64,000 nt of DNA, taken from assembly GCF_004379255.2 (NCBI RefSeq), contig NC_056044.1:4752001-4816000 (forward strand), read 5' to 3'. Both the position numbers and the translations under genes were made by a program. Source of the stretch: Salvia splendens (Eukaryota > Streptophyta > Magnoliopsida > Lamiales > Lamiaceae). Of this stretch, positions 24,453 through 37,100 are shown piece after piece. The notes beneath the pieces are model-generated. The model was not told the DNA's origin and did no database searches. It worked only from the letters and a program-made list of their open reading frames with translations. Positions within the stretch are counted from its first letter, which is position 1. Each line of letters starts with the position of its first letter.

Positions 24453-25910
24453 TGTAGCGGCGGCGGACGGCGGGATGCGGTGGTCGTTTACTCAAGTAAA
24501 AGTGCGTTTGAAGTTCAGAATTTCATGGAAATTATTAATCTGATTATTTTTGTATTACTTTAATCATTTCGTGGCGTGATGTCACTTTCTTGGTTTGTAT
24601 CGTTGGGCCCAGATATACTTTAGTCTGGGGTTGAATTTGGGCTCATCACATATATGAAGGCCTAAAAGTTGCTTTTACGTATAAACTATATTTCCAAATG
24701 TTTGATATCATAGTTAATCTATCAGATAAGTCAAAGTTGGTCCATTCAAACTTGCAGTTTTTTTCTCAAAATACAAGGATATGTATCTCATAAATTTGGT
24801 TGGATAGTATTTCTGCCTCATTTCTTGTTTATCAAACAACAGAGATATCTTGAAACGAAGTCCGCATTTCTTATCTTACTTTGCAAATCTCCGTATATCT
24901 CATCTTTCCTATCAAACAAGCATTAAAATGTGTTATATTTGTTGGAGATTCATCTATGGATAAGAAAAATATAGGAGAAGTTTTATCACATTTTAGTGGT
25001 TCTAATAGAGATCGTTCCCTACTGATTTTTCTTGAGATTATTAACCGCTGTTATTCTTTATCAATAGTTTATTATAAATAGGGCTATACTGATTGTTTTA
25101 GAAGTCAATTTTTGAAGTCTCTTTTTAATTATGAGTAATTTATTATAAATAGAGTTATTTTTCATACATGTTATTTGTTCAGAAATATATTAGGTTCAAC
25201 GTATTTGTTGGGCCTTTATGGATGAGAGTTTATTTTTATAGAAAGAAGGGAATCTAGTCACACCAATAACACACAAATTCATAACAGTATCATCATGAAT
25301 TTGATTTAACATTACATACAGATAATTTGAGTCTTCAATAGTACTCCATAACTTTATTAATTTGGTCCATTAAAGAAAATAGAATACCCCTACATTGCGA
25401 AATTGATTCTTTAATTTAACTTTATTAATTAGCTCATTATTTTTATTTGAATCAATACAGTACTACCCAAATATAAGTGGCGGACGAGTATAATTTTATT
25501 TGAATTATCACGCCCGTGCGATGCACAAATCATTTTAATTTCTTCATATTTATTTCATTATGCGAAATAAAATTTGTGAAATGATAACCAAAAGAATATT
25601 CGACATCCTCTTACTTTGGATTATACTTTTTCAATCACATTAACCCCACATGGCCACAAGAGTGACTTTTCTTAAAAATGTCAATACGAGCACATTAAAA
25701 TTTCAACACATATTTGTGTTGACATTTTAATAAACTGTCTTAACATTTAAATATCAGACTTAAAATTCAAAAGCATTTTAATTCTGTGAAAATATGAATT
25801 AACCGTTGAGTTATAACTGCAGGAGCAAGTTTACGTTGCAATAATTTAAAATTGCACTGGTGAGACACTTCCTAGTCGAACTTTATTTCATTGCAATATA
25901 GTAACCCTTT
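24453..25910. other. SEC23 upstream region and intergenic DNA
   Basis: The SEC23 promoter must lie here, but no clear TATA box can be assigned. Farther out the sequence is AT-rich. At about 25514 there is the motif CGTGCGATGCACAAA, which recurs at about 29103. Confidence 0.5.
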
Positions 25911-27013
25911 GAAACCCAAATCCTAAACCCTTAACTTTAAAATATACTCATCATGACCAACAAATGAGTCAAATATCAATAAAATTCTCCCTCCGCCCCA
26001 GTTCAATTTTACTTTGTTTATCACTTATTCAAAATATACTCATCATGACCAACAAATGAGCCAAATATAAAAAAAATTCTTCCTCCGTCCCAGTTCAATT
26101 TTACTTTGTTGAGCACTTATTTTATTTTGGGTATTTTAGATCTGTATTCGATATCTTACATTGGGTTGGCCTACTTGATAATCCTTACTGGTAGTGGAGG
26201 TTTTTTACCTGAATCTTGTCTGTAAATCTGTTTATATGCTCGTATCAAGAAAGTGCTTTACAACAGGGCTATGTGAACGGTAAACAAAAAAAATCTTGCT
26301 TGCATTCATCCAAGCATTAAAATAAAAAGGTTTTTAAATCAAATAACATAAATGGCTATTGAAATATCAAACGTTAAATATTAGAAGTGATAGTAAATTT
26401 ATTTAAAAGATTTCTTCAGTTACATTACTTGTGTAATTATTTATTTTGGAAATTATGAAAGTGAAACCCAAATCCTAAACCCTTAGCTTTAAAATATACT
26501 CATCATGACCAACAAATGAGTCAAATTTCAATAAAATTCTCCCTCCGCCCCAGTTCAATTTTACTTTGTTGATCACTTATTCAAAATATACTCATCATGA
26601 CCAGCAAATGAGCCAAATATAAAAAAAATTCTTCCTCCGTCCCAGTTCAATTTTACTTTGTTGAGCACTTATTTTAAATTGGGTATTTTAGATCTGTATT
26701 CGATATCTTACATAGGGTTGGCCTACTTGATAATCCTTACTGGTAGTGGAGGTTTTTTACCTGAATCTTGTCTGTAAATCTGTTTATATGCTCGTATCAA
26801 GAAAGTGCTTTACAACAGGGCTATGTGAACGGTAAACAAAAAAAATCTTGCTTGCATTCATCCAAGCATTAAAATAAAAAGGTTTTTAAATCAAATAACA
26901 TAAATGGCTATTGAAATAGCAAACGTTAAATATTAGAAGTGATAGTAAATTTATTTAAAAGATTTCTTCAGTTACATTACTTGTGTAATTATTTATTTTG
27001 GAAATTATGAAAG
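25911..27013. repeat. 552-bp tandem duplication
   Basis: Copy 1 (25911-26461) and copy 2 (26463-27013) both start gaaacccaaatcctaaaccc and end gaaattatgaaag, offset by exactly 552 bp with only scattered differences. Each copy contains two nested sub-repeats of about 90 bp ('aaaatatactcatcatgacc' followed by a CTCCCTCCG-type MITE start). The high identity points to a recent event. Confidence 0.9.
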
Positions 27014-27076
27014 AGAACGGTTGGAATTGAGAAGGTCAAGATGTCGTTTAAAAGTAAAACAAAATATGTGTGAATT

Positions 27077-27326
27077 AATTTTACATTTCATATGCTACTA
27101 AATTGGGGATTTTCAGCTTTTGGCTTGTCATTTTAATCAAATACTAATAATATTGTAACTAAAGAAATCTTTTAAATAAATTTACTATCACTTCTAATAT
27201 TTAACATTTGATATTTCAATAACATTTATGTTATTTGATTTAAAAACCTTTTCATTTTAAAAATTTAAATCCTAAACCATAAACTCTAAACATATATCAT
27301 AACAATTGGAAAAACATTTGACTTTC
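27077..27326 (+). repeat. Direct repeat X, copy 1
   Basis: About 250 bp beginning attttacatttcatatgcta and running to aaaaacatttgactttc. It recurs at 28553-28802 (offset 1476 bp) with few changes. About 100 bp within it is also present, inverted, in both copies of the 552-bp tandem duplication. Confidence 0.85.
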
Positions 27327-27649
27327 TTTTGGGGGCATTTTGGGAATTAAAAATTTTAGTCCATAATAATGTTTATTAAATTTTTTATATTTATTTCATG
27401 CTCCTGATGGCTCAGTTATCCGGCACGGAATGAGCAGAAGAGGAGCCGGGTGAAGAAAACAAGAGGTTATCCAGCATTGAATAGAATTGAGGCCATCCAG
27501 CATTGAATATGACACTAAATATTTTTCTACCGGTAGCTGTTTCACTAATTAAAATGAAATGATTAAATTGAAATAGTCAACTATCTTAATTGTATTTAAT
27601 GTACAATTGAGGTCATCCAGCATTGAATGTGACACTAAATATTTTTCTA

Positions 27650-30046
27650 ATTAATTACGTGAAATATATGTGGTTCAAAGATCCTACATTATCAATATTC
27701 AATTATATTTTTCTTGAATACATTTATAATCAATAATTTCTTACATCTATAAGTGTGACTGAATAATTTTGATTAACCCTCATTGTTTACATAATTGCAG
27801 GAATTATATACACTATGTGAATTATGGCATTAGAGGCAATTGTTTACGCATAAAACTAAAGTCATTTCATGTAAGTATGAGATTTGAAGTTTATTTCGAG
27901 AACTGATATTGAGTTGTCAACATTTCCTTCTTTTAAATTATATATCTAAAAGTTAAATATATTACACCTTCTAAGATAATGAAATTTAATGTCTGACCAC
28001 CAGTTGATCGAGAATAAGGAAGAACATGGGTTGATGCGTAGGTTGCAACAAAGGTAGATTGCAGGAGAAATGAACAGATGAATGAAGAAGAAGATGTGAC
28101 ATTGTGTTTTTGTTTGGTTAAGATTTCTTTTGTTTATTTAATTTGTAAGTACTTTTAAGTTTGTGCTTAGAGTTTTGAGTGTTGGGCTTGGTTTGAAAAT
28201 AAATTTTATGCATAATTGTGCAAGCAATATATCTTTTTTTCTAAATGCGAGAGACATTGTGTGAATATTTTGAAATTTGTAATTTGTATCTACTTGCTTA
28301 ATGGTACTTATGATTTCACTATTAATATTGTTTACAAAATGTGGTATTCATAAAGAAAGTAGTAATTGGAAGCTTTTAGTTATTTTATAAATACTGCACT
28401 TTTGTACAATTATCTTAAATATGTTTAGCACTTGATTGATTTCTAAATTTGCTTAATTTTATGTTTTGGGATTACACATTTAAATTATTTTACATGTTTG
28501 TGATTTTTAATCCTTAGTTATATTTGATTTTAAGTAGTTAATTTAAAGTATAAATTTTACATTTCATATGCTACTAAATTGGGGATTTTCAGCTTTTGGC
28601 TTGTCATTTTAATCAAATACTAATAATATTGTAACTAAAGAAATCTTTTAAATAAATTTACTATCACTTCTAATATTTAACATTTGATATTTCAATAACA
28701 TTTATGTTATTTGATTTAAAAACCTTTTCATTTTAAAAATTTAAATCCTAAACCATAAACTCTAAACATATATCATAACAATTGGAAAAACATTTTACTT
28801 TCCTCACTAAGACATAGCAGTATTTTATGGCAATTATATGCACGACCCATTGTATTTCCTTCAAAATTATATTATGAAATTATTATGCGTAAAAGTCAGA
28901 GTATAAAAAAAATTCATTCATTACCTATAAATAGTGATTAAAATATTTTTTATATCTAATGCAAAAACTACAAACACAACAATATATAATCAAGAACACG
29001 TGTACTTCAATAGTGAAACAACGTTAATAAGAAATATGGGTCTCATTTATTTTTTTGACTATAATACTTTTGGATCTCTATTACAACTTCAAAAAATTAC
29101 CTCGTGCGATGCACAAATTAATTTAATTTTTTCACTTTAAATTTATACTTTAAATTAACTACTTAAAATCAAATATAACTAAGGATTAAAAATCACGAAC
29201 ATGTAAAATAATTTAAATGTGTAATCCCAAAACATAAAATTAAGCAAATTTAGAAATCAATCAAGTGCTAAACATATTTAAGATAATTGTACAAAAGTGC
29301 AGTATTTATAAAATAACTAAAAGCTTCCAATTACTACTTTCTTTATGAATACCACATTTTGTAAACAATATTAATAGTGAAATCATAAGTACCATTAAGC
29401 AAGTAGATATAAATTACAAATTTCAAAATATTCACACAATGTCTCTCGCATTTAGAAAAAAAGATATATTGCTTGCACAATTATGCATAAAATTTATTTT
29501 CAAACCAAGCCCAACACTCAAAACTCTAAGCACAAACTTAAAAGTACTTACAAATTAAATAAACAAAAGAAATCTTAACCAAACAAAAACACAATGTCAC
29601 ATCTTCTTCTTCATTCATCTGTTCATTTCTCCTGCAATCTACCTTTGTTGCAACCTACGCATCAACCCATGTTCTTCCTTATTCTCGATCAACTGGTGGT
29701 CAGACATTAAATTTCATTATCTTAGAAGGTGTAATATATTTAACTTTTAGATATATAATTTAAAAGAAGGAAATGTTGACAACTCAATATCAGTTCTCGA
29801 AATAAACTTCAAATCTCATACTTACATGAAATGACTTTAGTTTTATGCGTAAACAATTGCCTCTAATGCCATAATTCACATAGTGTATATAATTCCTGCA
29901 ATTATGTAAACAATGAGGGTTAATCAAAATTATTCAGTCACACTTATAGATGTAAGAAATTATTGATTATAAATGTATTCAAGAAAAATATAATTGAATA
30001 TTGATAATGTAGGATCTTTGAACCACATATATTTCACGTAATTAAT
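27650..30046. repeat. Large foldback: two 908-bp inverted arms around a ~580-bp loop
   Basis: The left arm (27650-28557) starts attaattacgtgaaatatat and ends near tttaaagtataaattt. The right arm (29139-30046) is its near-perfect reverse complement over the same 908 bp; I saw only isolated substitutions. The loop holds the second copy of direct repeat X (28553-28802) and about 340 bp of AT-rich sequence. No open frame of note lies in the arms. It could be a foldback-type transposon, a non-autonomous element with long inverted repeats, or an inverted duplication. Transcription through it would give a long hairpin RNA. Confidence 0.9.
28553..28802 (+). repeat. Direct repeat X, copy 2 (in foldback loop)
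   Basis: Second copy of the 250-bp repeat at 27077-27326, in the same orientation, beginning at the inner end of the left foldback arm. Confidence 0.85.
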
Positions 30047-31190
30047 CGTAAAATATAATAGGATCGAAAACTTTTATACCGAAAGCGATTATGGAAGGAG
30101 AGGAAAGCTTCCTTGAACTCTAGTGGTGCTACGCCAATTTCAAAGGAATTGTTTCTCTCTTTCTTTCATTTCCATGTTTCCTGTAATGCGTATGATTTGA
30201 TGGAGTTTAATATTTATAGACAGAAAGAGGATAAATTCTAAGCTATTTCCATTAAATGGTTATTTAAAATATTTAATAGGAGCGTTTCTTTTTATTAAAG
30301 TAGCTGACCGATTTATTTAGAATTCAATATAGGAATTGATTCACTTAAATTCTAACGGTTAAATTAGAAATTACAATCGTACACTAATTTGATCACATTT
30401 ACATGAAGATATAATTCATCAATCGTTTATGATGATTAATTAAATCAAAATTACATGATTTGATATTCAGCTACCAAATTGATTGCAATCATTTTCCATA
30501 TTAGTCGACCAAATTTGAATGGCTAATTTAATGCTAATAAAAATATTATATGCATACCCAATTTTCATACTAGTAATATACTATATTAGATATATTAGTC
30601 ATACGATTAATTATTAATAGATGTTATGTTAATTTACGAAACGAAACGTCCCTTTCCAAACACGCCAAAACGCATAAATATTTGTAATTGCTATTCATAG
30701 CCTAAATTCATTAGTTATGCCGTTTATAGTTTAAATTATTTCATGGCATTTATTATACATGAATATTCATTAGTTATTATAAATATGCAAATTTGCACAA
30801 AGTTTATAAATATTAAAATTCGGGGACCAAAATTTATATATATTCAAAATGAAGCCCAAAACTCAACTTTTATATATGTATAGATAGATTAATATAACCG
30901 CCAACAAACAGCTTGTTTAGCTACAATTCTTCCGCCAGCTTGGAATAGCTATTCTTCTTTAAGTAGCATTGTATATCTTCTTCTACACTATCTACGTTCT
31001 CCTCTCTCTCAAACAGCTTGTTTAGCTACAATTCTTCCGCCAGAATCTCGATGGCCGATCCCATCTCTCAGGTGATCCTGAGCTCTCCACCAACACCGCA
31101 CCATGTGATGCCACTCAAACGTTTACTACTAAAATCTTCATCGTGGTCGAGGAAGTGGAGACGGACAGACTGTTCATGTTGAAGTTTGAG
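30047..31190. other. Intergenic with a 34-bp direct repeat and a 5'-gene-like remnant
   Basis: Mostly AT-rich. A 34-bp word starting caaacagcttgtttagctac occurs at 30905-30938 and again at 31010-31043. The second copy is followed by ATG GCC GAT CCC ATC TCT CAG then GTGATC (from about 31051), which looks like a leader plus a short first exon on the plus strand, but no further exon follows. It may be a captured or truncated gene end. Confidence 0.4.
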
Positions 31191-34100
31191 CTATTTGATG
31201 TCGAGCTTAATGCAACGCACATAGTCATCCCTACAACCCACAAAAATCCTACCCCCGATCATCACCGGGGAAGAAAAGATATCACCTTCCAGGTCTAGTC
31301 GAGCAAATTCCTCGACTTTGTTCATATCGGAGTCAACTCTAAGAACAAAAATACTACCAGAACTGTCGCAGACACAGATTAACCTGAAAAGAATGAGGAA
31401 GAGTTATGGTTACGTTACAAGCCAATGTAACACCAAACCATAAACAAACACCTGTCAGATGAGCTGGAGTTGTTGGACATCAATTGGGTGTTCTCATCTA
31501 CATAAGGAGATGAAGTGATTGGACGTCCTAATGCGTGCTTCCAGATCAGATTACCCGTCTCCTGAAATTAGAAATTACAGCATGACAAGCGAATTAGTTA
31601 ATCTTTTTGGATTATGCTCCAAGCTATATGGAAATCCCACATATTCCAGTTGATTCTCGTGGTGTGGAAACGAGACACAACAGGTTAAGAATTCAACTTG
31701 ACGGGAGGCTTAAATACATGCATAAATCAAATCTCACCATCTCAAAAGAATAGATGCATCCATCTCTAGAGCATATGAGCACCTGTACACAAATTAAGTT
31801 AAATAACTTTGAACCCGGAGTCGCGTTAACTGATGAAAATAATAGCATGTCAGACAAAAGATTTCAGCCATGCTTGCAGGGTTTGATGTTTATAGTACTC
31901 TGTAAATCAATAAATTAACCATACATTATACACTAATCAGAATCTAGCAACAAAAGTTTGTGTCAGTCTCTGGAACTAAAAACCAACCTGAGAAGGCAAT
32001 GCTTGAGTTGTGCAGGGTCCAGCAAAAATTGGCCCACCAGTACTGACCTGAAGCAAGAAGTCAATGAGGATTAGGTTCTAATATTCTACACGAGTGTCAT
32101 CTTGATAAAAAGAAGTTTATTCCACTTCTTCATGGATAAAAATCCACACAGGCTTTATTACAAAAAAAGAAGCCACATCATGGAAGCATCAATGAGATGC
32201 CTCCAAGTGACTAAACCTATGAATATTAAGAATAAACAGTGAAGTAACGACATGCCTGGGACAATTTGTTTGTTTGATTGTCCATAAACACCTAATTGCA
32301 GTTGCACCCACAATATATAAATTAGCCTCTGACAGAACTAGTTATTTCCTATAATTGTGAACATATAGATTAGCCTCCACAAGAACTAGTTATTTCCTAT
32401 TGGGAGTAACTTTTAACTAAAACATGAATGAAGGAAAGCAAAGATTGAGTATCGAGAAAAATGTCAGAAACAACACCCAGTGAAAATGTGAAAGAAATGT
32501 ATCAAACATTTTGAACCAGGAAGAAGCCACTAATTCGTCAAGCACAAGGATTTTTTAATAACTCAAGAATCTCTCAGCAGCCAAGTAACTTGTGTACCCA
32601 ACACTAATATGGAAAATCTTAAATAGCATTAGTGCACAAACGTCATTTAATAATTAATGTCAAGATGATAGAGGACATGACTAAGCAGAAAATTATCTAG
32701 TACCTTCCAAACAATGGACCCAAAGGTTTTGAGGACAACAACAGCCCCATCTACCAAGCAACAAATTACTGCAACTCAGAAAACAAAATAACATGAATGA
32801 GGTATCTCAACGCCCATTACAAGTTCACTACTGTATGAACATGGACTTAATGGTAATAAATTAATAATACATGCAAAAAAAATGATAACTGAAGGCAAAG
32901 TATAATTTCTCAGCAGATACGCTTAAAAGATCATGCTCCTAAAATATGGAAGAAAATGAATTGCAAAGAAATGGCATCATAATGATGGAAACAAGTCTTT
33001 ATACTGATTAAGGAAATCAAGAAACAAAACCATATGGTTAAATGATAATTATACATACTATTTCCATTAGAAGAATTGATTGAAAGAGAGCCAAAAACAG
33101 GTGCCCCCACGTCTTGCTTCCATAACTTCTTAAAGGGAAGATTCTACATAACACATAAAATCTCATATGAGGAAAAGCCATCTGCATTGCATCTCAGGTG
33201 AGTGTGTGACAGTTCCCCCACAAGATAAAGCAAAGGAAAACAGAATGAATAAATAAATAAAAGATATTGTTGAAAACAAGAAAGAATGGAAAATACAATA
33301 TACTTACTCACTGAGCCAGGTAAGTGAAAACAATGGAGAACGTAAATCACATGTGATGATACAAGATTCAAGCAAATATATATCCATGATGATGTAACAT
33401 TTTTTTTCTTTTATACGCAAATGCCAAATAGTTGAGAGGAGCATCCAAATATAAATGTTTTAAACAGTGGAGCACAACAAATCTTGTAACTTCTCAGTAT
33501 CTAAATAAATAATGCAGTGTTTCCAGAGAATGTAATATTTTGTACTAAAATGAATTAAATTAACCATTCCACAAACATGATCTAGGTGCATGATTTCTGA
33601 ATCTACCTCAATTAGTTGTTACAAGCCTGTTAACAGAAAGAATTAGGTAAAGTTTGATTTTAGTTGATGCTTTTAGTTAAATTTGGTGATCAAGGAAGAA
33701 GACAATTAGAAAAAATGTTAGAATTTGAGGTCTCAAACCTTAATTTCTAATGCTGTAACATGCCCATTGGTGGATGCTACATAAAGCATTTGTTGCATCT
33801 GCAAAACCAAAAGAAAGGCCACAAGCTAAGCAAATAGTCCATATAAAAAGAAAACCAGATGTGATCATGCTAAGCAGCTGTAAATAATCTCAACGTCCAT
33901 CAGGGCATATATAAATACAAATAATCGCTGACTAGATTCTTAGAGCACATAATGAAGATGGTCAGTTGATTTATGCATTTACATATATGATATATGTCTG
34001 GAAGAAAATTGAGTCTCTATATCATATGGTGTGTACTTAAATAAATGCATTAACAGATATTTGAATCCTTATAACCACATCTAGATGTGAGAGGACAAAG

Positions 34101-37100
34101 AAATTCCCTCACTGTCTCCTATCATATTAACATCCTAGAAGGCCAAATATATATTAAAACATTGTCCTGAAATTTTCAATTTGTATATTCAAATTTACAG
34201 TACAACCTAAAATCAGTACCTAAAGAAAGAACCTAAGGATAGGCAGCCAAACAGTTTCAGAATAAGGGTTCGTAACAGCATCTACCAAAAGATGGGCTAG
34301 CGATCTGTTGAAGTCTGCTGATGGTATGGCAATCCAAGACTGAAACATTTAACAAAAACAGTCCTTCCATAGCAGAGGATAGCTTTAAAATTATGACATG
34401 AGACATGAGAATAATTTATTTTCCTGAGAATCACAAATAGGCAACACTCATTGCAGGTGGTGTTTCTTGCTTAATCTTATTAATATGTCATGCAAGGTGA
34501 ACATTGTCTTTTAATGGCCCTGGATTTGTAATTTAATGGCAATAAAAGTTTGCCAGTGCCCCTTTCGGCATTAAGATCTTCTGACAGCATATGTACGCCG
34601 TAGAGGGTCACCAAACGTGGGAAGATAGATATCATTGATGATTGAGTTATTTTAGTTATTTGAATTTGAATTATTCAGTCTTGACTCTTGTTCACCAAGC
34701 TTGACATGAGCGGGATTTTGTTTGGGAATGTTAGGGGGTTTTGGATGAGGTTACTGTCATTCAGGTTTTCTGGAGGATTTGGGACAGCTTTGCTGTAGCC
34801 CACTTTGAGGAGTTCTGCATTCTGTTATTATAATCAGTTTTCAGTACTCCTGATTGTTCACCTTAATGCTATCATCACTCTAAAATATTAATTCTAAGCA
34901 TGAGCTTTCCACAATCAAAGCTAGACTAAGCTGGAACACATCATTAGAACTTGTAAACTTAGCCGATATAAAAATAACAAAACAATAATAAGTAGAAGAT
35001 CAACCCCGGAAATACAAGACAGCATAGATTGGTTTTGGGGCTACGGGAAATGGTGATAAGATGAATGAATAGTCAAGGTCCCTTCGTTGATAAAGATGCA
35101 TGCCATAATGAATTTGCCAAACTAACCTCATTTATAGCAGGTGAACCAAATAAACTGCCCCCACAAGGAAGTTTATAAATACAGCAGTAGCTTTTGTAGT
35201 CAATGGCATACAGATTGTGGTCATAAGATCCACACCTGGTAAAGTGTTAACTCACAGGTAAATACATAGCAAGAAAATGATAAGCAGCAGATTTATGCTA
35301 CATGTTCATATCAGCTGCTTTGTAAATAAAAAAAATATAAAAAAAGTATTTTATCAAAATAAAGCTTCATTTTCATATTGCACAGGTATAGCACCACATT
35401 GATATCCGTACAGATAAAAAGTAAAAAAAATGAATAAAATCCAAATGAGATTCAAGCACATAGGGGAATTGAAATATCAGCATCTATGTTGAAAACTCCC
35501 AATCCTGGTTAACAATAATGCAACAGATTGATTCATACTTAGGGGGAAAAAATGTTAGTAACAAGGTGTAAAAAACTAGTTTTTCAAAAAAAAGCATGAA
35601 GGATTACCAAACCAAATGTCTGCTCTTGTCAACCACTGGCTGCGATTTTACCTTCAAAAGTTCGAAGAAATAGGAATCAATAAAGCTAATTGAAAGGTTT
35701 ACACAAACTATTACCGGTTTCAAGAAAATGGGCAGTGAAACTAAATAAAATAGCAGTAATAAGATGCAACCAACCAGCCAGTTTTGAAAGGTTTATGATC
35801 CTAAAGGAAACAATTATATGGTCTTAGGGTTTACTCCCTCCGTCCATGATTAAATGTCTCATATTTGACTGACATGGGTTTTAAGAAATTGTTTGACTTT
35901 ATGTAGTAAAGTGGGTAGAAAAATTATGGAATGTGAGGCCTACTTTTATAGTTGATTTTATAATAAAAATGTGAGTGGAATGAGTTAGTGGAATGTAGGG
36001 TCCACTTACCAAATATAATAAAAGTGAAATGGGACATTTATTGGCAAACGGACGAAAAAGGAAAAATGGGACATTTAATGGCGGACGGAGGGAGTAGTAT
36101 TTAGTATCTTAATCAACTAAATATGTACATGTACTTTTCATATATGTCAGAAAAAACATTAATTGAACAGGGAGGGTGGACGCACTGATAGAAATCCCTA
36201 CAAACATACTGTTAGTAAAGTTCCTCCATGCAATGATAGTATGATACCTATGGAATGTAACAGAGACTTCATAGGCACAAAATCAAATGAAACCTAAAAA
36301 GAAAAAGATAAAATCTTATCCAAAAAATACTTTCTACTCTACACTTCCATTAATGATGAAAGGAAGCAAGGTTAGGATGTTACCATACCTCACCATTAGT
36401 TCGAAAACTCCATTTGACATTGCCATTTGAAAAGTGAAGGAAGTAAATATTTCCTTGGTAACAACCAACTACAATCTACAAAATCCACCCAAATCAATCT
36501 AGAGTTTTTCCGAAAGGAACAAACAAGTTAGGACATCAGTCGAGAAAATAACATGAGCCCGTCACCGAACCTGAGAAAGTTCATCGACAATTGCAGCTGA
36601 ACATTCTACACGTCCATCTAATCTGGTCTCCCATTGAACAATTCCACTTCAAATTGTAAATAGTAATGATTTTCAGGCAAAAACGTTTTTGATGATAATC
36701 AACACATTGCCAAGATTATATGACAACAAATCACTGGCCGTGGCACAGTCCACTGTAAAACTACTTCATTAAGCACTCTAAGCCAATGTATGAGTGAGAA
36801 GGAGCAATATAATGAAACTATACCTTGTGACAAAACTAAGCCAGCAGCTATTTTGAGACTCCCATATAAAAAACTACAAATATAAGAGTTTTTCTAGAAA
36901 TCAAATAGTTAAACGCAGATACTTCCTGCAGTTCTTTTATAAACTAACATCAGGGAACTAACAGAAACAGTTCATCAGAGCAGATGAACAAGCAACCAGA
37001 TACGACCAAATATCATAAAAAAGGAACCATAATTAGGTGCTTGCCGTGGGCAATAGAGATTGACATTTTCATAACTAGTTATTACAACATGAAAAAAAAA

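Noticed and set aside
28934..29140. 68-codon frame in the foldback loop
   Set aside because: AT-rich chance frame with no conserved features.
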